Shown: one piece after another, positions 1-6,125 of the stretch
Numbering within the stretch: position 1 is the stretch's first letter
How the letters are laid out: each line of letters starts with the position of its first letter
Assembly (NCBI GenBank): GCA_025774865.1
Contig: JALGZO010000666.1
Coordinates: 1 to 6,125 of the forward strand
Direction of reading: 5' to 3'
DNA length: 6,125 nt
DNA from: a bacterium
GTDB taxonomy: Bacteria > ARS69
Made by a program: the position numbers and the translations under genes
The notes under the pieces: model-generated
Database searches by the model: none
Told to the model about the DNA's origin: nothing
Seen by the model: only the letters and a program-made list of their open reading frames with translations

Positions 1-837
1 GGCGGCCGTGCGTCCCCGGATCGAGCCGTCGGCGAAGATCTTCAGACCACGCAAGTGGAAGCGATCGCTCGCCGGGGGCGCCGCGACGAGCTCGGGATCG
101 TCGAGGCACTCTTCGAACACGTAGGCGTTCACGCGGACCGACAGCTCCCGGCGCGCCGAGTACTCCCGATAGGCGCGTACGGCGAACGGCCTCAGGAAGT
201 CGCACGCCGTCGTGATTCCGAGACGAAGGCAGAGGCGCCCCGCTTCCTCGAACGCGAGATCCGTCTCGGCCGGAGACGGGGGGAACATCTGCTCGAGGGC
301 GAGGGCCGGACCCTCGAGGATGAGGCCGGTCTCTCGATCCACGCCCGGCTGATGCCAACGTGACTGGATCGCGTCGAGCGCCTTCGTGTTGCCGACCGCG
401 ACGTGCCCGCAGACCCGACTCGCGACGACCGGGCGCGCCCCGACGAGGTCGTCGAGCAACGCTCGGGTCGGCCGACGCGGCTCCTTCCAGTCGTTCTGGT
501 CCCAGCCTTCGAGGAAGAGAAAGGGCAGATCGGGCCGGAGTTGGTCGGCGTCGCGCACCGCGGCGGCAAAGTCGTCGAGCGAGCGGCAGTTCTCGAGGGA
601 GGGGCGCGCGCGCAGGAGCCCGGCCTCCAGGAAGTGGAAGTGGGCGTCGTGATAGCCGGCGACGACGCGCCGGCCAGCGAGCTCGACGATCTCGGCGCCC
701 TTCGGGGCGGCTTCGCGGACGGCCGTAGCGCTCCCCACGACGCGAATCGCGCCATTCTCGACGAGCAACGAATCGGCATCGGCGGGCGGAGCGGGGAAGA
801 TCCGGCCCCCGACGAGGGCAATCGAACGGGAGGTCAT
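1..837 (-). CDS. YtcJ-like amidohydrolase (amidohydrolase family 3), N-terminal part, cut by window edge
   Basis: Reading from ATG at 837-835 down to base 1 gives 279 codons without a stop, so the C-terminal half lies outside the window (YtcJ-like proteins usually run about 520-560 residues). Seen: a small beta-sandwich start (residues 1-60), the metal-binding HxH in GYHDAHFHFLEAG (H66, H68), a CGHVAVGNTKAL segment (143-154) matching the family's GHxAxxNxxAL, and GLKIFADGSIRGRTAA (264-279), the typical YtcJ motif before the second half of the barrel. The family hydrolyses C-N bonds of amide or cyclic amide substrates in a metal-dependent TIM barrel; the substrate cannot be predicted. No signal peptide, so cytoplasmic. 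GGAGAAG (847-841 on the minus strand) is a good ribosome binding site three bases before the ATG. It is divergent from hutH. It lacks the features expected of HutI (imidazolonepropionase), so it is probably not a Hut enzyme despite its neighbour. Confidence 0.9.
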   Translation of the reverse strand, partial: MTSRSIALVGGRIFPAPPADADSLLVENGAIRVVGSATAVREAAPKGAEIVELAGRRVVAGYHDAHFHFLEAGLLRARPSLENCRSLDDFAAAVRDADQLRPDLPFLFLEGWDQNDWKEPRRPTRALLDDLVGARPVVASRVCGHVAVGNTKALDAIQSRWHQPGVDRETGLILEGPALALEQMFPPSPAETDLAFEEAGRLCLRLGITTACDFLRPFAVRAYREYSARRELSVRVNAYVFEECLDDPELVAAPPASDRFHLRGLKIFADGSIRGRTAA

Positions 838-926
838 TCGCTTCTCCGAAGAGTGGGCGAATCCTACCAGCTCGAGTGTGCCCGGTCTCGGCCTGCGCCC
901 GGCCCGTCGCCGACCTCGCGTCGAAA

Positions 927-955
927 TTGACCGCTCCGAACCGGCGTGCCAGAAT
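927..955 (+). promoter_or_regulatory. Probable sigma70-type promoter for hutH
   Basis: TTGACC (927-932, five of six matches to the -35 consensus) is followed after exactly 17 bases by CAGAAT (950-955, four of six matches to the -10 consensus). Transcription would start near 962 and leave a leader of about 20 bases before the hutH ATG. It sits in the 146-base gap between the divergent amidohydrolase and hutH. On the other strand TAGGAT (866-861) could serve as a -10 for the amidohydrolase, but I see no convincing -35 for it. I see no clear operator palindrome in the gap. Confidence 0.5.
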
Positions 956-983
956 GCGCGCCCGCGGACCCGGAAGGAAGCCA

Positions 984-2492
<1,509 letters not shown>

Positions 2493-2531
2493 ACCTTCGC
2501 GGGCCGCGGGGGTGATCCCCAGGAGGAGGAG

Positions 2532-2678
2532 ATGGTGTCAGGGATCGAGATGGAGACTCCCGCGTTTGGAAAGATCGTGCCCCCCCAAGGCGACGATCTT
2601 GGTCGACTTCTCGGAGATGTGACGCCCGTGCGTACGTCGGAGTCCGCCACCGCCATCGTCGAGAATCTGCCTGAATGA
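2532..2678 (+). CDS. Small 48-residue ORF of unknown function, coupled to the EIIA gene
   Basis: I do not recognise this protein. The ORF begins at ATG 2532, five bases after a near-perfect AGGAGG (2521-2526), lies 39 bases beyond the hutH stop, and ends in TGA 2676-2678, which overlaps the EIIA start as ATGA. That arrangement favours real translation and coupling. The predicted product (MVSGIEMETPAFGKIV... to ...ATAIVENLPE) is mildly acidic and proline- and glycine-containing, with no signal peptide, membrane segment, cysteine or metal motif. About two thirds of its codons end in G or C, which looks lower than in the neighbouring genes. A run of seven C (2580-2586) falls within it. It could be a genuine small regulator or partner of EIIA, a leader peptide that couples translation, or the remnant of a larger gene. 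An internal ATG at 2550 is a less likely start. Confidence 0.5.
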   Translation: MVSGIEMETPAFGKIVPPQGDDLGRLLGDVTPVRTSESATAIVENLPE

Positions 2679-3148
2679 ACGGAATCGCCGAGTATCTCGC
2701 AGTCGATCGAATCATCCTCGATTCGGTCGCTACGAGCCGTCGGGAGGTCCTCGCGGAGCTGGCCGATGCTCTCGGCGGCAACGACGTGGCGGTCCGAGAG
2801 GCGATCTACGACGATTTGGCGGCCCGCGAGCGCGTGTCCAGCACCGGAGTGGGCGGGGCCGTGGCGTTCCCGCACGCGCGGGTCGACTCGATCGTCGGGA
2901 TCCGGCTGGCGTTTCTCCGTACGACGAAACCGATCGACTTCGACGCCCTCGACGAACGTCCCGTGGACCTCTTTCTCGCCGTCGCCGGACCGAAGCCCGC
3001 CCGGCGGGAGTATCTGTCGGTGTTGGCGCGGCTCTCCTACGTGTTCCACACATCGAGCGCCCGAGCGGAGTTCCGCCAAGCGGGCTCTTCCACCGAAGTG
3101 CGCGACCTTCTGACACGTTACGCTTCGCAATCGACGGACCCCGAATGA
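2675..3148 (+). CDS. PTS EIIA domain protein, EIIA(Ntr)/PtsN-like
   Basis: A 157-residue single-domain protein, the usual size of EIIA of the fructose/nitrogen class (PTS_EIIA_2). The family accepts a phosphoryl group on a histidine from an HPr-type carrier; stand-alone members are usually regulators rather than transporters. Seen: an N-terminal segment IAEYLAVDRIILDS (4-17) like the PtsN start, the signature STGVGGAVAFPHARVDS (56-72) with active-site His67 (codon 2873-2875), and a later PVDLFLAVAGP stretch (96-106) matching the core strand of the fold. It ends with a helix around 113-150. No EIIB or EIIC domain is fused and no permease, EI or HPr gene is in the window, which supports a regulatory role. 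The start overlaps the stop of the small ORF by ATGA, so it is probably translated by coupling; no strong independent ribosome binding site is seen. Likely third gene of the hutH operon. Sugar-specific EIIA is the alternative. Confidence 0.85.
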   Translation: MNGIAEYLAVDRIILDSVATSRREVLAELADALGGNDVAVREAIYDDLAARERVSSTGVGGAVAFPHARVDSIVGIRLAFLRTTKPIDFDALDERPVDLFLAVAGPKPARREYLSVLARLSYVFHTSSARAEFRQAGSSTEVRDLLTRYASQSTDPE

Positions 3149-3175
3149 GACGGATCGACGAAATCGCGGTTCGGT

Positions 3176-3201
3176 CGGAGTGGTCGACATGCGACACTCC
3201 G
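3176..3201 (+). other. Stem-loop between the EIIA and PP2C genes
   Basis: CGGAGTG (3176-3182) is perfectly complementary to CACTCCG (3195-3201). Inside it TCG (3184-3186) pairs with CGA (3192-3194) around the loop ACATG, with one bulged G at 3183. It lies 28 bases past the EIIA stop and could mark the operon end or protect the mRNA 3' end. There is no T-run after it, so it is not a classical intrinsic terminator. As a DNA dyad it could also be a protein-binding site ahead of the phosphatase gene. Confidence 0.4.
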
Positions 3202-3249
3202 GTCACTTCCGTCTAAGGTCAGGCCCCTCCCGAGAAAGGGTGTCCCCGC

Positions 3250-4017
3250 TTGATCCAGATTCGACTCGGAGCCGGAACGGACGAGAAGCTCGTCGTCGCC
3301 AGCCTCAGCGACGTGGGGTGCGTTCGCTCCAACAACGAAGACTCGGAGCGTGTGCGTCCGAGTGAGGATCCGCGGCGGGGAAGTCTGCTAATCGTGGCCG
3401 ACGGGATGGGCGGGGCGGCCGCGGGGGAGGTGGCGAGCCGCCTGGCCGTCGAGAAGGTCGCGGAAGCGTACTTCGCGCCCGGGCTCGGCGAGACGCCAGC
3501 CGAGGTGCTGAGGGCCGCGATCCAGTCCGCGAATTCGGCGATCTACATGAAGTCGGTGGACGACCCCACGCTCGTCGGGATGGGCACGACGTGCACCGCC
3601 CTGGCTGTCGTCGGACGCGAGGTGTGGTTCGGGCACGTCGGAGACAGTCGCGCGTATCACATCCGCGCAAAGCGGATCGAGCAGCTGACGCAGGACCACT
3701 CGCTGGCCGCGGAGCTGGAACGGCAAGGCGGCACCGGAGGCGCACCGGCCCGCGCGAAGAACGTGCTGACGCGTTGTCTGGGCGTCAAGGAAGGCGTCAG
3801 GGTGGACGTGGCCGGAGATCCAATCACGCTCGCGATCGGGGACGTCGTCGTGCTGTGCTCCGACGGCCTTTCGAACCAGGTCGATGACGCGGAGATACGC
3901 GAGGCGGTGTCGACCTTGCCGCCGGACGGAGCCTGTCGCAGCCTGGTGAGACTCGCCAAGAGCCGCGGCGGTCCCGACAACATCACGGTCCAGATCGGTC
4001 AGATCGTCGCTGGCTAG
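3250..4017 (+). CDS. PP2C-family protein phosphatase (PrpC/Stp type)
   Basis: A 255-residue metal-dependent Ser/Thr phosphatase of the bacterial PrpC/Stp type, expected to dephosphorylate substrates of Hanks-type kinases in the cytoplasm. Motifs in order: SDVGCVRSNNEDS (20-32, metal ligand at E30/D31), VADGMGG (49-55, metal ligand D51), MGTTCTAL (111-118), HVGDSRAY (129-136), LTQDHS (146-151), NVLTRCLG (171-178), LCSDGL (202-207, D205) and GGPDNITVQ (240-248, D244). All core metal-binding acids are present. There is no fused kinase, FHA or membrane segment. The start is TTG 3250: an in-frame TAA at 3214 closes the frame upstream, no ATG or GTG lies between, and similarity begins by residue 15. 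AAAGGG (3235-3240) is a weak ribosome binding site nine bases upstream. It is separated from EIIA by 101 bases. Its stop codon shares bases with the convergent thiolase gene. No partner kinase is visible. Confidence 0.93.
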   Translation: MIQIRLGAGTDEKLVVASLSDVGCVRSNNEDSERVRPSEDPRRGSLLIVADGMGGAAAGEVASRLAVEKVAEAYFAPGLGETPAEVLRAAIQSANSAIYMKSVDDPTLVGMGTTCTALAVVGREVWFGHVGDSRAYHIRAKRIEQLTQDHSLAAELERQGGTGGAPARAKNVLTRCLGVKEGVRVDVAGDPITLAIGDVVVLCSDGLSNQVDDAEIREAVSTLPPDGACRSLVRLAKSRGGPDNITVQIGQIVAG

Positions 4018-5142
4018 CTCGGTCGCTCCCGCGAGATCGCCATCGAAAATCCCATCCCGCCGCTGACGCAAAGCGTGGCGAGGCCCCGCTCCGCCTCACG
4101 CCGCGCCATCTCGTACGCGAGCGTGGTCACGATGCGCGTTCCCGTCGCGCCGATCGGATGCCCGATCGCGATGGCGCCTCCGTTCACGTTCGTCTTCGCT
4201 AGATCGAGGTCGAGCTCCCGAGCGACGGCGAGCACCTGAGCTGCGAACGCTTCGTTGAGCTCCACGAGATCGAAATCGCCGAGGGACCATCCCAACCGAT
4301 CCAGGAGCTTCCGCGTCGCCGGGACCGGACCGATCCCCATGACCTTCGGGTCGACGCCGGCCGACGCCCAGTCCACGATCCACGCCAACGGCTCAGCGCC
4401 GCGCGCATCGACCTCTTCCGCGCTCGCCACCACGACCGCCGCGGCCCCGTCGGTGATGCCCGACGAATTCCCCGCGTGGACGGTTCCGTCGCGCCGGAAG
4501 ACCGGCGGAAGCTTCGCCAGGTTTTCCATCGTCGTGTCGGGGCGGCCATGCTCGTCCTTCGCGAACGTGATCGTCTTTCCGCGGCGCCCTCGCAGCTCCA
4601 GCGGCACGACCTCCGCGTCGAAGCGACCCTCCTCCCAGGCCGCTCCCGCCCGACGCTGACTCTCGAGCGAGAACTCGTCTTGCTCGCCTCGGGTGATCTT
4701 CCCCTGGTCGGCGAGAGTTTCCGCCGTGGCTCCCATCAGCTGGTCGGCGAGCGGACAGTGGAAACCGTCCCGGTACATTCCGTCGATCCATGCCACCGGC
4801 GAGTACGAGCCGTTCGCCGTCGGCCACCGCCGTGGCGGCGAGCGCGATCGCCTTCAGCCCACTCGCGCACGCCTGGTTCACCGTGTAGGCCGGAGCCTCC
4901 GGCGGTACGCCGACCCCGATGCCGACCTGGCGTCCCGGGTTCGGGCCGCTTCCGGCCTGGCGGGCCATTCCGAAAATCGTTTCGCCAATCTCGGAGGCGT
5001 CCACGCCGCTCCGTTCGAGCGCCGCCCGGGACGCTGCGATCCCGAGCTCCGTGGCGGGCGTCTCGGCGAGCGAGCCGAGAAACCGGCCGATCGGAGTGCG
5101 GCAGGCGGAGAGGATCGCGACCGGTTCACGCGCGTCGTTCAT
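4014..5142 (-). pseudogene. Acetyl-CoA acetyltransferase (thiolase), frame broken by an internal deletion
   Basis: Two pieces in different frames together make one biosynthetic-type thiolase, which condenses two acetyl-CoA to acetoacetyl-CoA. The N-terminal piece starts at ATG 5142 (AAGGAA at 5155-5150 is its ribosome binding site) and carries ILSACRTPIGRFLGSL, the nucleophile C92 in NQACASGLKAI (codon 4869-4867) and VLAGGM up to 4789. After that the frame turns into nonsense. The C-terminal piece takes over near 4787 with IDGMYRDGFHC and runs to TAG at 4016-4014. It holds NEAF (4256-4245), the catalytic His of GHPIGATG (codon 4160-4158) and the catalytic Cys of LCVSGGMG (codon 4070-4068). 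The family normally has about 20-26 residues between GGM(E) and (V)DGM that are absent here, so roughly 60-80 bases seem lost, in a number that changes frame (2 modulo 3). All three catalytic residues survive, and I see no other lesion. Either a recent pseudogene or an assembly or sequencing error. Confidence 0.82.
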
Positions 5143-5170
5143 TCTTCCGTTCCTTCCGTGAGCGAGCTGG

Positions 5171-5186
5171 GGTAATGAGGTAATAA
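5171..5186 (+). repeat. Tandem 8-base repeat in the divergent thiolase/SAM-hydrolase intergenic region
   Basis: GGTAATGA (5171-5178) is followed directly by GGTAATAA (5179-5186), seven of eight bases identical. It is the most AT-rich spot of the 92-base gap (5143-5234) between the minus-strand thiolase and the plus-strand SAM-hydrolase gene. It could supply -10-like elements (TAATGA, TAATAA) or a regulator half-site pair. I see no good -35 for either direction, so no promoter is called. Confidence 0.35.
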
Positions 5187-5234
5187 GCGGAAAGCGCAAG
5201 TCCGGCCAGAACCAATCCTGGGTGCGAACGAACG

Positions 5235-6047
5235 ATGCCCCTGCTCTCCCTCCTGACGGACTTCGGCCTGTCGGACCCCTTCGTCGGTGAGATGAAGGGA
5301 ATCGCGAAACGGGTTTCGCCGAATCTCGAAGTGATCGACGTCACCCACGGAATCGCGCGGGGCGACGTTCGCGAGGCCGCCTGGGTGCTCGCGAAGGCCT
5401 GGCGGATGTTTCCGGAAGGGACGTGCCACGTCGCGGTGGTCGATCCGGGGGTGGGCACGGGGAGGAAGGCACTGGCGGCGTCGGCCGCGGGTCACCTCTT
5501 CGTGGCGCCCGACAACGGGCTGTTGATGCCCGCCCTCGAGTCCATTCCAGGGGACCGCGAGCTCCGCGAAGTCACGCTTCGGGAGATCGACCACCGCCGG
5601 CGGGGAACGACGTTCGACGGGCGAGATCTGTTCGCACCGATCGGAGCGCGTCTCGCCAGCGGCCTGCGGCTCGCCGAGCTCGGCCCCGAAGTTCACGACC
5701 CGGTGGGTATGGCACCATTCCGGCCGGTGCCGGCCGATGACGCGTGGGACGTCGAGATCGTGCGGGTCGATCGCTTCGGGAATCTCGTCACGGTCGTGGA
5801 GGAGGCGTTCTTGCGGGAGAAGTTCGAGGAGGACTGGCGGGCCGTATCCGTGCGGGTGGGCGATCGCAGGATCTCTGGCGTGCAATCGGGGTACGAGGAT
5901 GTGGGTCCCGGGGAGCCCCTCCTGACGGTCGGCGGATCGGGCACGCTCGAGGTGGCCGTTCGCGGGGGAAGCGCGAGGGAGCTTCTCGGGTGGGAGGGGA
6001 GTGGCGTGCGGCTGGACGCACCTTCGGACCCCCGGAATCCGAGGTGA
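5235..6047 (+). CDS. SAM hydroxide adenosyltransferase / SAM hydrolase family protein (DUF62)
   Basis: A 270-residue member of the family that splits S-adenosylmethionine into adenosine and methionine with water or hydroxide as nucleophile; relatives include the SAM-dependent chlorinase and fluorinase. Seen: SLLTDFGLSDPFVGEMKG (5-22) with D9, D35 and H38 in VIDVTHGI, VVDPGVGTGRKAL (68-80) with D70 and R77, FVAPDNGLL (89-97), TTFDGRDLFAPIGARL (125-140), and VDRFGNLVT (178-186) opening the C-terminal beta-barrel domain. The length and both domains are complete. In the archaeal enzyme the catalytic side-chain triad is Asp-Arg-His; D70 and R77 fit with identical spacing, but the histidine position is Asp128 (codon GAC, 5616-5618). 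Start ATG 5235 matches the family N-terminus; the ribosome binding site is weak. The gene is divergent from the broken thiolase, and its stop overlaps a possible GTG start (GTGA, 6044-6047). Confidence 0.9.
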   Translation: MPLLSLLTDFGLSDPFVGEMKGIAKRVSPNLEVIDVTHGIARGDVREAAWVLAKAWRMFPEGTCHVAVVDPGVGTGRKALAASAAGHLFVAPDNGLLMPALESIPGDRELREVTLREIDHRRRGTTFDGRDLFAPIGARLASGLRLAELGPEVHDPVGMAPFRPVPADDAWDVEIVRVDRFGNLVTVVEEAFLREKFEEDWRAVSVRVGDRRISGVQSGYEDVGPGEPLLTVGGSGTLEVAVRGGSARELLGWEGSGVRLDAPSDPRNPR

Positions 6048-6124
6048 AGGACGAGACCGCATCCACCGAAGCACGGGGGAGCATCGCGCGCGAGGACGTG
6101 GGGTCAGCCGGAGGGAAGCAGTGA
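6044..6124 (+). CDS. Possible 26-codon ORF bridging the SAM-hydrolase gene and the next gene
   Basis: From GTG 6044, which overlaps the SAM-hydrolase stop as GTGA, an open frame of 26 codons runs to TGA 6122-6124, which in turn overlaps a probable GTG start at 6121. The product would be hydrophilic and charged (starting VKDETASTEARGSIARED), with no recognisable domain. Its own ribosome binding site is poor. It may be only the spacer before the next gene; overlaps of this kind can arise by chance in GC-rich DNA. Confidence 0.2.
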   Translation: MKDETASTEARGSIAREDVGSAGGKQ

Positions 6125-6125
6125 C
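6121..6125 (+). CDS. Probable start of the next gene, cut by window edge
   Basis: GGAGGG (6110-6115) followed after five bases by GTG (6121-6123) has the spacing and strength of a real translation start. Only five bases of coding sequence are in the window, so no product can be named. It would be co-directional with the SAM-hydrolase gene and 73 bases past its stop, so probably co-transcribed. Confidence 0.35.

Noticed and set aside
1-837. HutI (imidazolonepropionase) as the amidohydrolase next to hutH
   Set aside because: The DAHFH, GHxAxxNxxAL and KIFADGSIRGRTAA motifs fit YtcJ-like family 3 proteins, not HutI, and it is on the opposite strand.
876-983. N-terminal extension of hutH to a GTG at 876
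   Set aside because: It would cover the probable promoter, shows no family similarity, and the ATG at 984 has a good ribosome binding site and gives the normal HAL length.
2493-2531. GGGG-TGAT-CCCC pairing after hutH as a terminator
   Set aside because: The stem is only four to five pairs, there is no T-run, and it runs into a ribosome binding site, so read-through to the next ORF is more likely.
3388-4071. Minus-strand ORF (227 codons) opposite the PP2C gene
   Set aside because: The plus-strand phosphatase has every family motif; the antisense frame would also overlap the end of the thiolase.
4014-4796. C-terminal thiolase part as a separate gene starting at GTG 4796
   Set aside because: It lacks the nucleophilic cysteine half, no good ribosome binding site is seen before 4796, and it matches the middle of a normal thiolase, so it is a fragment of a broken gene.
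4780-4796. Programmed ribosomal frameshift in the thiolase
   Set aside because: I see no slippery heptamer at the junction, and a simple shift would still leave about 20-26 conserved residues missing, so a deletion explains it better.
5139-6074. Minus-strand ORF (311 codons) opposite the SAM-hydrolase gene
   Set aside because: The opposite strand carries all motifs of the DUF62 family; the antisense product has no recognisable motif and low-complexity Arg/Pro composition.

Overview
The window is GC-rich bacterial chromosomal DNA that is densely coded on both strands and has short intergenic gaps. Gene content (histidine ammonia-lyase, a single-domain EIIA protein, a PP2C phosphatase, a biosynthetic-type thiolase, a SAM-hydrolase-family protein, a YtcJ-type amidohydrolase) points to a heterotrophic bacterium. 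GC-biased codon use and the mosaic gene order would fit lineages such as Gemmatimonadota, Eisenbacteria-like candidate phyla, Myxococcota or other former Deltaproteobacteria. The sequence alone does not decide between them. I see no rRNA, tRNA, CRISPR array, transposase or phage gene.

Layout, left to right. (1) 1-837, minus: N-terminal half of a YtcJ-like metal-dependent amidohydrolase that runs off the left edge. (2) 838-983: a divergent control region with a good sigma70-type promoter pointing right. (3) 984-3148, plus: a probable operon of histidine ammonia-lyase (hutH), an unrecognised 48-residue ORF with a strong ribosome binding site, and an EIIA(Ntr)-like phosphocarrier whose start codon overlaps the stop of the small ORF (ATGA). 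(4) 3149-3249: a short gap with a stem-loop. (5) 3250-4017, plus: a compact PP2C-type Ser/Thr phosphatase that starts at TTG. (6) 4014-5142, minus: an acetyl-CoA acetyltransferase (thiolase) that converges on the phosphatase, the two stop codons sharing the bases CTAG. Its reading frame is broken by an apparent internal deletion. (7) 5143-5234: a divergent intergenic region with a tandem 8-base repeat. (8) 5235-6047, plus: a SAM hydroxide adenosyltransferase (DUF62) family protein in which the expected triad histidine appears to be aspartate. (9) 6044-6125: a tiny 26-codon ORF linked by GTGA overlaps to the preceding gene and to a probable next gene that starts at 6121.

How they may work together: the hutH, small ORF and EIIA cluster places an amino-acid-degrading, ammonia-releasing enzyme in one transcription unit with a phosphorylatable regulatory EIIA. 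This suggests, but does not prove, nitrogen or carbon-status control. The other Hut enzymes are not in the window, so a complete histidine pathway cannot be claimed here. The most notable points are the broken thiolase, the altered catalytic triad in the SAM-hydrolase homologue, and the small ORF translationally coupled to EIIA. I found no convincing evidence of an entirely new multi-gene system.
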